Origin: Polyangiaceae bacterium
GTDB taxonomy: Bacteria > Myxococcota_A > Polyangia > Polyangiales > Polyangiaceae
Direction of reading: 5' to 3'
Assembly: GCA_016719945.1 (NCBI GenBank)
Contig: JADJYE010000002.1
Coordinates: 124,001-188,000, forward strand
DNA length: 64,000 nt
Below, in pieces: positions 15,929-24,038 of the stretch (positions are counted from its first letter, which is position 1; each line of letters starts with the position of its first letter). Both the position numbers and the translations under genes were made by a program. The notes beneath the pieces are model-generated. The model made no database searches, had not been told where the DNA came from, and worked only from the letters and a program-made list of their open reading frames with translations.

Positions 15929-16831
15929 TCACTCGTCGAAGTAGTCGCTGTCGAGCTTGGGCACTTTGATGGCGCGGGCGGAGATGCCGACCTCGTAGTC
16001 CACCATCAGCCCCGCGAGCTGTTCGCCGTCGACGAGGACGATCTTCTCGACGGAGCGAGCGAAATCGAGCGCCTCCTTGGTGAAGGTCGAAGTGGTGATA
16101 AACACCCCCTTCGTGGCGCGCTGGCCGGCGAGGGCGCCGTAGAAGCCCTGGATCTCGGGGCGGCCGACGCTCCCTTTCCAACGCTTCGCCTGGACGTAGA
16201 CCTTCTCCAGGCCGAGGCGGTCGAGAGAGATGACGCCGTCGATGCCGCCGTCGCCGCTCCTGCCGACGCGCTGCAGATCGGAGCGGCTGGCGCCGTAGCC
16301 GATGGCGTGAAGGACATCGAGCACGACGGCCTCGAAGAACGCCGGGCTGACACGGCTGAGGGTGTCGCGAAGCTCCGCGGTAATGGCCGCGCGGATCTCG
16401 GCGACCGCGGCCTCGAGGCGCTCGTCGGGGCTCTGGTTGCTCTCGATGACCGACGCGGCCTGCGGGTGTTTGGGCGAGTCGGGCCGAAGCCGAACGTCTT
16501 CGTGCCCCGACGCGATTTCGGCGAGCTGCTCCTCCGAGAGCGACCGGGGCGAGCGCGCGGAGAACTGCATGCCTTCTTGAGTGAGCTGCCAGAACCCGCG
16601 CCGCGGGCTGCTCGAGTAGCCGATGCGCTTCAGCCTGTCGTGCGCCCATCCTGCGCGGTTCTTGTAGACCGCCTGCGTGCCGCTAGGCAGAAGCTCTTGC
16701 CGCTCTTGCTCGGAGATCCCGAGCGCGTCGGCCGCCGCCTCGTACGCGTCACGAGCGAGCGCGCCCGCAGGGTTCTTCGCGAGGAACCGGAGAATCGGCT
16801 CGATGAAGCGATCGTACGTGGGGATGGGCAT
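15929..16831 (-). CDS. mrr: Mrr-family restriction endonuclease
   Basis: 300 residues from ATG 16831. Residues about 4-92 form the Mrr_N winged-helix domain (IPTYDRFIEPILRFL at the start, YSSSPRRGFWQLT at the end). Residues about 160-290 form the Mrr catalytic domain. It has the PD-(D/E)xK-type core: Asp194 and Asp198 in GDGGIDG, and Gln214 and Lys216 in VYVQAKRW. Mrr enzymes cut DNA carrying foreign methylation and respond to high pressure in E. coli. The DUF222-HNH gene ends 70 bases upstream on the same strand. No methyltransferase is nearby, as expected for a type IV system. Confidence 0.9.
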   Translation of the reverse strand: MPIPTYDRFIEPILRFLAKNPAGALARDAYEAAADALGISEQERQELLPSGTQAVYKNRAGWAHDRLKRIGYSSSPRRGFWQLTQEGMQFSARSPRSLSEEQLAEIASGHEDVRLRPDSPKHPQAASVIESNQSPDERLEAAVAEIRAAITAELRDTLSRVSPAFFEAVVLDVLHAIGYGASRSDLQRVGRSGDGGIDGVISLDRLGLEKVYVQAKRWKGSVGRPEIQGFYGALAGQRATKGVFITTSTFTKEALDFARSVEKIVLVDGEQLAGLMVDYEVGISARAIKVPKLDSDYFDE

Positions 16832-16901
16832 GGCGAACGGGTGAGGAGGTTCGCACACGGCAGCGCGGGACGTGAAGCGCGAACGCTGCGCTTCGGCGCA
16901 G

Positions 16902-18269
16902 TCAAGGGACGGCCCCCGCGCTTCGCGCCGCCCCCTCTCTCCTCACCAACGCCCTGACGCACCCGTCGACATCGATCCCCCAGAATGGTCTCCGCACCAA
17001 CGTCGCGCCCACGTTGATGACCGCCTCACCTCCGTCGGCCGGCCCCACCGTCGTCGGGCATGGCGCGGCGTCGATCGCCACGCGGTCTGGATCTCGAAAC
17101 ACCAACCCGCCCGCGCCGCGCTCGACGCTGAAGCCGCCCTCATGGAGGGCGACGTGGTGGGCGTGGCAGACGAGGACGAGGTTGTCGATCGAGGTCCGCC
17201 CGCCGTGGACCCAGTGCTCGATGTGGTGGGCGTCGACGAAGGCGCGGTGATCGCACCCTGGGAAGCGGCACCGGCGATCGCGCAGGCGCAGGGCGCGCGC
17301 GAGGGCAGGCGAGACGACGCGGCTCTTGCGACCCAGATCGAGCAGGTCGCCGCGCTCGTCGGTCTTGGCGACGAGGAGCCCAGCGTCGCAGGCAAGGCGA
17401 AGCAGCGTCGTGCCCGCGAGGCCCGTGCCGTCGGGGAGCTCGGCGGTCCACGGCGAGAGTTCGGGGGAAGGCGTCGGCTCGGAGCTCGGCGCGAGCTCCG
17501 GCTCCCGCGCGCCGCCGAGCCGGGCCTCGCTGAGGTGAACGACCAGGGTCCGGCGGTCGGATGCGGCGGTCCCGCGCTCGGTCGGCTGCCACGCGAGCTG
17601 CCGTTCCGCGAGCGCTACCGCTGCGTCCGCCATCGACGCGGTCATCGACGGGGCGGCCTCGGGCCGGGCCCCCTCCTGGTGTCCGGACGATTCCGCGGAA
17701 TCGTCTTTCTCCGCCTGGAGGTCACGCCGAACCTCTGCGATTGCCTGCCACACCCGCTCGGCCTCGTCGGGCAACAGGCGCAGCTCGATCTGGACGAGGC
17801 CGTCGTCAAGGTTGCGGCGCCGCACGAACCTCCGCTCGGTGGCGACGACCTCCCGCGGCGCGAGCCTGCGGTACCCAGCGCACACTCGCTCGAGCTCCGC
17901 GCCGGTGGTGCCACGGGCCTGCGCGAGGAGGAGGTCCTCGTTCTTGGGCGTGGCGACCCGGGTGATGGCGCGGACCTTGGCGTAGCTCAGCTCGCCCCGG
18001 GACAGGGCGGCGTCGATCTGTGGCAAGCCCCTGAGGGCGTGGGCGACGCGGACCTTCTCGCGCGCGGCGACCAGGCCGAGCCCGACGCGCCACGACAGCC
18101 AATGGGCGCAGCTCTTGGTGCCCTGCTTGGCCCAGCCCTTCAGCTCGTCGAAGCGGCGGATATGGGTCAGCAGCTGATGAAGTGCGGCGTCGATCCGCGC
18201 AGCGCAGAGGGCGATCTGGTCTGCGAGGTCATCGATCTGGGCGCGAGCGAGCAGAGCCTCGGCGTTCAT
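16902..18269 (-). CDS. DUF222/HNH endonuclease (REP13E12-like family)
   Basis: 455 residues. Residues about 5-240 resemble DUF222 (LARAQIDDLADQIA, HWLSWRVGLGLVAAREKVRVAHAL, GELSYAKVRAITRVA). Residues about 345-400 form an HNH nuclease: RDRRCRFPGC, DAHHIEHWVHGGRTSIDNLVLVCHAHH. All Cys and His residues expected for the zinc site and active centre are present. Such genes are abundant in actinobacteria and myxobacteria, often in many copies, and are suspected selfish or mobile elements. No flanking repeats are visible here. It may have inserted upstream of mrr, or work with it; the data do not decide. Confidence 0.88.
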   Translation of the reverse strand: MNAEALLARAQIDDLADQIALCAARIDAALHQLLTHIRRFDELKGWAKQGTKSCAHWLSWRVGLGLVAAREKVRVAHALRGLPQIDAALSRGELSYAKVRAITRVATPKNEDLLLAQARGTTGAELERVCAGYRRLAPREVVATERRFVRRRNLDDGLVQIELRLLPDEAERVWQAIAEVRRDLQAEKDDSAESSGHQEGARPEAAPSMTASMADAAVALAERQLAWQPTERGTAASDRRTLVVHLSEARLGGAREPELAPSSEPTPSPELSPWTAELPDGTGLAGTTLLRLACDAGLLVAKTDERGDLLDLGRKSRVVSPALARALRLRDRRCRFPGCDHRAFVDAHHIEHWVHGGRTSIDNLVLVCHAHHVALHEGGFSVERGAGGLVFRDPDRVAIDAAPCPTTVGPADGGEAVINVGATLVRRPFWGIDVDGCVRALVRREGAARSAGAVP

Positions 18270-18545
18270 GCGGAGACTCTACACCCGGGTCTCTGGGAGC
18301 TCGGTGGGGCCCGGCGGAGGCCTCGGCCGATGCGTCGACGCTAGGGCGGCTCAGGGCCCGCGTGGAGCTCTTATGGGCGATCGACGGGTTTCGAAGTGGA
18401 GGAATGGTTGCAATGTCGCCATTGCGGCGAATGGTGGGGTCGAGATCTCGTCAAGAAAAATCTGGCGGGCGCAGAGGCGAGACCGAGCCCGAGTCTCCGA
18501 CGACCGAAGCCGAATCTCCGAGCGCGAAGCCCAGACGCTGAGCCG
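18270..18545. other. 276-bp intergenic stretch with no supported gene
   Basis: Between the HNH start and the DUF4139 stop. It contains frames in both directions, including one with a CRHCGEWW stretch that runs on as an antisense frame through the DUF4139 gene, but none has a ribosome site or plausible codon pattern. It should hold the promoter of the HNH gene. I see no terminator or RNA gene. Confidence 0.5.
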
Positions 18546-20537
18546 CTACAGCGAGCTCTGGAACGTGAGCGAGCTGAGCCGCTCACGGAGGTCGTGCTCG
18601 AGCGCGTCCTTGAGCTGCTTGTCCCGGCGGTGCTCCTCGCGCAGATCCTTGAGGCGGTCCTCGTCGGAGGTGAGGTCTGCCACGTAGCGCTCGCGCAGCC
18701 CACGCTCGTCTTGCGAGGTCCCCAGGGACTGGAGGTTCGCGCGCACGCGCTCCTGGTTGTGGAAGATCTCGTGGATGGAGACCTCGCGCTGCTGGATGCG
18801 GCGCCCCAGGTCGCTCACCTGCGCCTGGAGGTCGATCAGGCTGTAGAGCACCTGCCGGGTGTGCTCGTCGATCCAGCGGTTGTTGAGCCACACCGTCACG
18901 TCGTCGCGGCTCATCTGCGTGATCGCGTGGGTCTCCATCTGATCGCCGCGCTCGCTGACCGTGAAGCGCGTCGTGGCGCTCGGCGGCACGTCGACGCGGA
19001 AGCGGTAGAAGCTCTCAGTGCGCTCGACCGGCTTGCCGTCGGTCTCCGCCTCGAGCAGCTCCCAGCCGGCGTTGAACCGGTGATCGAGGAACAGATCGAT
19101 CGGCTTGCTGCCCTTGTTGGTGATGACGTACACGCGGCGCTCCATGCGGAAGCGCGTGAGGTAGAGGTAGCCGTTCACGATCCGCGACTGGCTCACGTTG
19201 CGCAGCTCGCTCTGCGGGTCGATGGTCACCACGCAGCCGAGCTCGACCGAGAACGGGACGAGCCGCTCCTCGTCGGGCTTCATCGTCTCCAGCATCGACT
19301 CGCCGACGTAGCTCGCGTCCTCGATCACGGTGACCGGGCCGCCCTCGAGCGTCGAGCCTGTCGTGTTCTTGAAGAAGACCGCCGACATCGGGTTCTTCGC
19401 GCGGACGTCTTGGTTGTAGACGGCCACGCGCTTGCCCTCGACGTTGCCTTGCAAGATGGGCACGAGCGCAGACTGGCCGCGCCTGACCGTGACCGGGTTC
19501 TTGAGCTCGTATTGGAAGAGGTCGCCGACCTCGACCGTGCGGGTCTGCACCGGGGTCGCGGCCTGCAGCTGCCGTCGCATGGCGGCGGGCGCCATGGGGG
19601 CGGGCGGAGGCGGGGGCCCGAAGCCGCCCATGCCCGGAGGACCGAAGCCCATCCCAGGGCCCGCGCGCATCGCCTGCGGCGCGGCTGCCGCCATCGAGAG
19701 CTCCTCGACCGCGGCCTCGAGCTGAGGCGGCGCGTAGCCGACCTCCTCCTTCACCTCGACCGTGGGCCTGCGCTTGTATCGCGGGGCATAGAGGTCGTGG
19801 ATGAACGAGATGGGCAGCCCCGCCACCAGCGAGAGCTTCACGTCCTCCCAGTCCTCGTCCTGCGTGTTGTCGACGAGCGCCCAACCCTGCAGCAGCGGCT
19901 CGTCCTCCTCGTCGAGCAGCAGGCGGTACGACGTCTTCCAGACGGGCGCCTCGACGATGTAGCTCGCGAAGAGGGTCCTATCGCCCTCGCCGGACGCGAA
20001 GATCGTCAGCTTCTTCAGGTCCTTCTTCTTGGCGGAGATCAGGATGTCGAGCAGGTGCTGCAGGTCCTTCTTGAGGCTGTCTTCGAGCAGGGTGATCGCC
20101 CGCAGCTCGAGCAGATCGAAGCTCTGCACCGTGCCGCCGTCGACGAGCACCGCGAGCCTGTGGCTGTCGATCGAGACGTCTCCCTCGCGCCGCGTCGTCA
20201 GCTCCGTCCCGAGGACGGTGCCCTCGACGCGCTTGCCGGCCGCGTCGAGCGCGACGAGCGCCCCTTTGATCTGCGAAAAGAGCCGGCTCATGACGTACGT
20301 GTCGTCGAGCCGGACCGACACGTCCTCGAGCTGCTTCTCCACCGGCTTGACCGACTCGTAGCTGATGCTCGAGACCAACCCGCCGCCCATGTCGATCGTC
20401 GTGAGCGACTTGAGGACGTCGTTCATCTCCGACGCCTTGAAGTGCAGATCGATCGAGAGGGCGCCTTTGACGGGGCCTTGCCGCTCGAAGTAGCCGACAC
20501 CGTGCTTGTACAAGACGACGCGCGTGATGGGCAGCAT
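18546..20537 (-). CDS. DUF4139 domain protein
   Basis: 663 residues from ATG 20537 (MLPITRVVLYKHGVGYFER, the usual opening of this family). The N-terminal about 200 residues form a beta-rich adhesion-like domain. Then come WKTSYRLLLDEEDEPLLQGWALVDNT, the central DUF4139 signature, and a Gly/Pro/Met-rich insert (about 300-350). A long beta-sandwich follows, then a C-terminal helical or coiled-coil segment (about 590-663, rich in R, E, D, L). There is no signal peptide, so a cytoplasmic role is likely. The family's function is unknown; the fold is related to mucoidy inhibitor A-like proteins. Confidence 0.85.
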   Translation of the reverse strand: MLPITRVVLYKHGVGYFERQGPVKGALSIDLHFKASEMNDVLKSLTTIDMGGGLVSSISYESVKPVEKQLEDVSVRLDDTYVMSRLFSQIKGALVALDAAGKRVEGTVLGTELTTRREGDVSIDSHRLAVLVDGGTVQSFDLLELRAITLLEDSLKKDLQHLLDILISAKKKDLKKLTIFASGEGDRTLFASYIVEAPVWKTSYRLLLDEEDEPLLQGWALVDNTQDEDWEDVKLSLVAGLPISFIHDLYAPRYKRRPTVEVKEEVGYAPPQLEAAVEELSMAAAAPQAMRAGPGMGFGPPGMGGFGPPPPPAPMAPAAMRRQLQAATPVQTRTVEVGDLFQYELKNPVTVRRGQSALVPILQGNVEGKRVAVYNQDVRAKNPMSAVFFKNTTGSTLEGGPVTVIEDASYVGESMLETMKPDEERLVPFSVELGCVVTIDPQSELRNVSQSRIVNGYLYLTRFRMERRVYVITNKGSKPIDLFLDHRFNAGWELLEAETDGKPVERTESFYRFRVDVPPSATTRFTVSERGDQMETHAITQMSRDDVTVWLNNRWIDEHTRQVLYSLIDLQAQVSDLGRRIQQREVSIHEIFHNQERVRANLQSLGTSQDERGLRERYVADLTSDEDRLKDLREEHRRDKQLKDALEHDLRERLSSLTFQSSL

Positions 20538-20691
20538 GGGGGCGGAGTCTACACGAGGGTCGGCACGGGAAAGGAGGCCCCCGGCTCGAGGTCCTGCGAG
20601 CGGCGTTTTCGTGCCTTTGGGGAACCTTTGAGGTGCGCGGATCGTCATCTCGCGGAAGATTTCGGGAGCCGTGACGTTAAAGGGAGCAGCC

Positions 20692-21147
20692 ATGCGAAAG
20701 AGCCACGCTCGCGAGATCGAAGAGGCGATCGCTCAGGCCGAGGAGCTCGTCGGCGAGCTCGTCGAGTGCGGGGGGAGGGCCGAGGGGTGCGAGGCCGCGT
20801 GGCTCGACAAGATGGCGCAAGCCCTGAGGATGGCGCTGGTCGCCGACCTCGAGCCCGCGGTGTTGACCCGGCTCCACCTCCGGCTCGAGACCGCGGTCCG
20901 GCGCGGGAGCGCGCTCCTGGCAGAGCACGAGGTGGACGCGTTCGACGCGCCGCTGGGCGAGGAGGTCCCCGCGTCGCAACGCCCGACGTTCCGGCCACCG
21001 CCTCCGCCGCGCGCGGTCGAGGTCGGGGCCGACGGCGAGGCCGAGGTGCCCTCGCAACGCCCGACCGTCCGTCCTGCGCTGCCGCAAGGGCGCGTAGCGT
21101 CCGGCTTCATCGCCAGGGTCGACACGAAGAAGCGCGAGTCGGCGTGA
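20692..21147 (+). CDS. Small acidic helical protein of unknown function
   Basis: 151 residues from ATG 20692, preceded by AAGGGAG. Residues 1-85 are predicted helical and acidic (REIEEAIAQAEELVGELVECGG). The C-terminal half is disordered and repeats a short motif twice (ASQRPTFRPPPP and PSQRPTVRPALP). It is divergent from the DUF4139 gene, and the next gene on this strand starts 38 bases after its stop. I do not recognise the family. The SQRPT pattern could be a docking or phosphorylation motif, which is speculation. Confidence 0.65.
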   Translation: MRKSHAREIEEAIAQAEELVGELVECGGRAEGCEAAWLDKMAQALRMALVADLEPAVLTRLHLRLETAVRRGSALLAEHEVDAFDAPLGEEVPASQRPTFRPPPPPRAVEVGADGEAEVPSQRPTVRPALPQGRVASGFIARVDTKKRESA

Positions 21148-21185
21148 GGTAGTTGCACGGGCGCGGTGCTGGTAAGCCAGGGCGC

Positions 21186-23015
21186 GTGCGCCATGGCCCG
21201 CTCGCCCTTGTCCTCCTGCTCACCGCCTGTCCACCCGACGCTCCGGAAGCCAGTCGCTCTGCGTTGCCATCTGCGAGCGGCGCCGCGCCTGTGCCGTCTG
21301 CCTCGACTGCCTCGAGCGGGGCGGCCGTGACGGCTCCCAGCGAGCGTTCGTTGGACCAGCGCTTCACCGAGCTCAGCGCCGAGTTCCTGGAGGGCTACCT
21401 GACCCTCCAGCCCGTCCGTGCGACCGAGGCGGGAGACCACCGCTTCGACGATCGCTGGCCCGATCTGTCCGAGGCGGGCGACGAGAAGCTCCGGGCGTTC
21501 ATCAAGGTCACGCGAGACAAGCTCGCCCCGCTGGAGCTCGCGAGCGCCTCCGCTCAGACGCGCGTCGACGCGGCGATGCTCACGAACCAGCTCGATCTGA
21601 TGACGCTCTCGCTCGATGAGCTCAAGCCGCTCGAGCTCGACCCGCTCGTCTACACCGGCGCCATCGGGGACGGCCTCGACCCGCTCGTGACCCGCAGCTT
21701 CGGCACGCCCGAGGAGCGCGCGCGCGCGCTCAAGGCTCGGCTCGACGGCGTGCCCGCCGTCGTCGCCGCCGCGAAGTCCCGGCTGAAGCGTCCGCCCAAG
21801 GTCCACACCGAGACGGCCATCGCTCAGGCTCGAGGCCTCGTCTCGTTCTGCCGGGAAAGCTTCCCGGTCCTGACGTCCGCGGTCCCGTCCGAGAAGGGAG
21901 CGATCGAGGCCGCGGCGAAGAAGGCCGGGGACGCCCTCGCGGAGCTGCTGGAGCACCTCGAGAAGGAGGTGTTGCCTCGCAGCGACGGCGATTTTCGGCT
22001 GGGTCGCGCGCGCTTCGAGAAGAAGCTGCGCCTCGTGCTCGACGACGACGTCGACGTCGAGGCGCAGGCGGGCGAGGCCATGGCGCTGCTCAAGACCACC
22101 CAGACCGAGATGGTCGAGAGCGCGAGAGAGCTCTGGCCCGCGCTCTTCAAGGATCGTCCCTTCGCCGAGCCGAAGTCGGACGAGGAGCGGAGGGTCCTGG
22201 TGCAGACCGTGCTGGCGAAGCTCGCGGACGATCGCTCGACCGACGCGACGATCGTCAAGGACGCCACCGCCACGCTCGAGGCGGCCACCGCGTTCGTGAA
22301 GGAGCGCGATCTCGTGCGCGTGCCGGACGAGCCCTGCCAGATCATCGAGATGCCCGAGTACCGCCGCGGCGTGGCCATCGCCTACTGCGACGCGGCGGGT
22401 CCGCTCGAGCCGAAGCCGGAGACCTTCTACGCGATATCGCCGACGCCCCAGGGGTGGTCGCCCAAGCGGGTCGAGAGCTACTACCGCGAGTACAACCGCG
22501 GCATGTTGCACGACCTCACCGTCCACGAGGCCATGCCCGGCCACTTCCTGCAGCTGATGCACAACAACCGCTTCCCGTCGAAGCTGCGCGCGGTGTTCTC
22601 TCACGGCGCCTTCGTCGAAGGGTGGGCCGTCTACGCGGAGTGGCTCATGGCCAAACACGGCTTCGGCGGTGCTCGGGTGCGCATGCAGCGCCAGAAGATG
22701 GCCCTGCGCATGGCCGCGAACGCGGTCCTGGACTTCGGGGTCCACGCGAAGGGCATGTCCGAGAAGGAGGCCCTGGGGCTGATGATGAACGAAGCCTTCC
22801 AGGAGGAGGGCGAGGCCGTCGGAAAGTGGAAGCGCGCGACCCTCACGAGCGCTCAGCTGACGACCTACTACTACGGCTTCACGCGGATGATGGCGCTCCG
22901 GAGCGTGCACGAGCGAAAGGCCGGCTTCAGCGAGCGCGCCTATCACGATCGCCTCCTCAGCTTCGGCTCACCCTCTCCGCGTCACCTGCCAGGGCTGCTC
23001 GACGGCGCGCCCTGA
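21186..23015 (+). CDS. DUF885 family putative zinc peptidase, lipoprotein
   Basis: I chose GTG 21186, which gives a compact lipoprotein signal (MRHGPLALVLLLTAC, lipobox LTAC). A TTG at 21153 would be less convincing. The 609-residue protein has a low-complexity Ser/Ala linker and then the DUF885 fold. Near residue 447 is HEAMPGH, the zincin-like motif of this family, and about 35 residues later SHGAFVEGWAVYAE with a likely third ligand Glu. DUF885 proteins resemble M3/M32-like carboxypeptidases, but their substrates are mostly unknown. Inferred location: periplasm or outer membrane. Confidence 0.86.
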   Translation: MRHGPLALVLLLTACPPDAPEASRSALPSASGAAPVPSASTASSGAAVTAPSERSLDQRFTELSAEFLEGYLTLQPVRATEAGDHRFDDRWPDLSEAGDEKLRAFIKVTRDKLAPLELASASAQTRVDAAMLTNQLDLMTLSLDELKPLELDPLVYTGAIGDGLDPLVTRSFGTPEERARALKARLDGVPAVVAAAKSRLKRPPKVHTETAIAQARGLVSFCRESFPVLTSAVPSEKGAIEAAAKKAGDALAELLEHLEKEVLPRSDGDFRLGRARFEKKLRLVLDDDVDVEAQAGEAMALLKTTQTEMVESARELWPALFKDRPFAEPKSDEERRVLVQTVLAKLADDRSTDATIVKDATATLEAATAFVKERDLVRVPDEPCQIIEMPEYRRGVAIAYCDAAGPLEPKPETFYAISPTPQGWSPKRVESYYREYNRGMLHDLTVHEAMPGHFLQLMHNNRFPSKLRAVFSHGAFVEGWAVYAEWLMAKHGFGGARVRMQRQKMALRMAANAVLDFGVHAKGMSEKEALGLMMNEAFQEEGEAVGKWKRATLTSAQLTTYYYGFTRMMALRSVHERKAGFSERAYHDRLLSFGSPSPRHLPGLLDGAP

Positions 23016-23081
23016 GGCCGCCTCCCCGTAGACCGGGGCCTCGTGTTGCCATGGCCTGCTTCATGCCTAGCCTTTAGGGGC

Positions 23082-24023
23082 ATGCCCCACAGGTCGAAGG
23101 CCAAGCGGAAGCAGCGCATCGGGCTGGTGCTCGGCGCGGGCGGACCGGTCGGTCACGCATTCCACGCGGGCGTGCTGCAGGCCTTGCACGACGAGGTGTG
23201 CTGGGATCCGCGAGAGGCCGACGTGGTCGTCGGCACCTCCGCGGGAGCGCAGGTGGGCGCGCTCCTCCGCGCAGGGATGTCAGGGGCAGCGCTCGCGGCG
23301 CGCGCGTCGGGGCACGCGCTCGACGACGAGGCCCACGCGATCGCCCAACACTGGGTCCGGCCCTGCGCGAAGACCCCCGACCCGAGCCTGCCGAAGACCT
23401 CGATGCCGGCTTCGTTCCGCTTCTTCCTGAACGCGCTCACGAAGCCGCAACATTGGCGACCCGGGCGGGTGGTGTCGGCCCTGCTTCCACCAGGGCGCGT
23501 GCGCCTCGACCCGATGGCCGAGGGCCTGCGCCGGATGTTCGGTGAGGCCTGGCCCGAGCGAGACCTCTGGATCACCTCGGTGCACCTCGACACCGGTCAG
23601 CGCGTCGCGTTCGGCGCGCCTGGCGCTCCGAGCATCGACGTCGGCACCGCGGTCACCTGCTCGGGCGCGGTGCCCGGCGTTCACGCCCCCGTCCAGTGGG
23701 ACGGCTGCCGTTACGTCGACGGGGGGATGGCCTCCGCCACCCACCTCGATCTCCTCACCGCGCGCGACCTCGATCTGGTCATCGTCAGCTCGCCGCTGTC
23801 GATGTACGCGCCCATGCGGGCGCTGCTTCGGCGCGAGGTGAAGGCCCTCGAGCGCTGTGTCCCCGTCATCAGCGTGGAGCCCGACGCCGAGGCGCTCGAG
23901 GCCATGGGCAGGAACCCGATGGACACGGCTCGTGCCCTGGGGGTCGCCAAGGCCGCTCGCGAAACGACGGCGGCCTTGCTCGCGCGCCGTGACGTCAGGG
24001 GCAAGACCTTCGGCGTGTTCTGA
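23082..24023 (+). CDS. Patatin-like phospholipase
   Basis: 313 residues from ATG 23082. The patatin dyad is complete: the glycine loop GLVLGAGGPVGHAFHAGVL, Ser53 in VVGTSAGAQ (GxSxG), and Asp213 in RYVDGGMAS (DGG). The enzymes hydrolyse acyl esters of phospholipids. No signal peptide is present and the N-terminus is strongly basic (PHRSKAKRKQR), so it may be cytosolic, membrane-associated or secreted by another route. The gene is convergent with the malic enzyme gene, with 15 bases between stops. Confidence 0.9.
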   Translation: MPHRSKAKRKQRIGLVLGAGGPVGHAFHAGVLQALHDEVCWDPREADVVVGTSAGAQVGALLRAGMSGAALAARASGHALDDEAHAIAQHWVRPCAKTPDPSLPKTSMPASFRFFLNALTKPQHWRPGRVVSALLPPGRVRLDPMAEGLRRMFGEAWPERDLWITSVHLDTGQRVAFGAPGAPSIDVGTAVTCSGAVPGVHAPVQWDGCRYVDGGMASATHLDLLTARDLDLVIVSSPLSMYAPMRALLRREVKALERCVPVISVEPDAEALEAMGRNPMDTARALGVAKAARETTAALLARRDVRGKTFGVF

Positions 24024-24038
24024 GGGGCGGTCGCTGGG

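Noticed and set aside
15929..18269. A defence island
   Set aside because: Only the two nucleases are present. No methyltransferase, toxin-antitoxin or other defence genes are near, so the term is not supported.
18396..21152. 918-codon open frame on the plus strand across the DUF4139 gene
   Set aside because: Antisense shadow of a real gene. The product is His/Arg/Val/Leu-rich nonsense without domains, as is usual opposite GC-rich codons.
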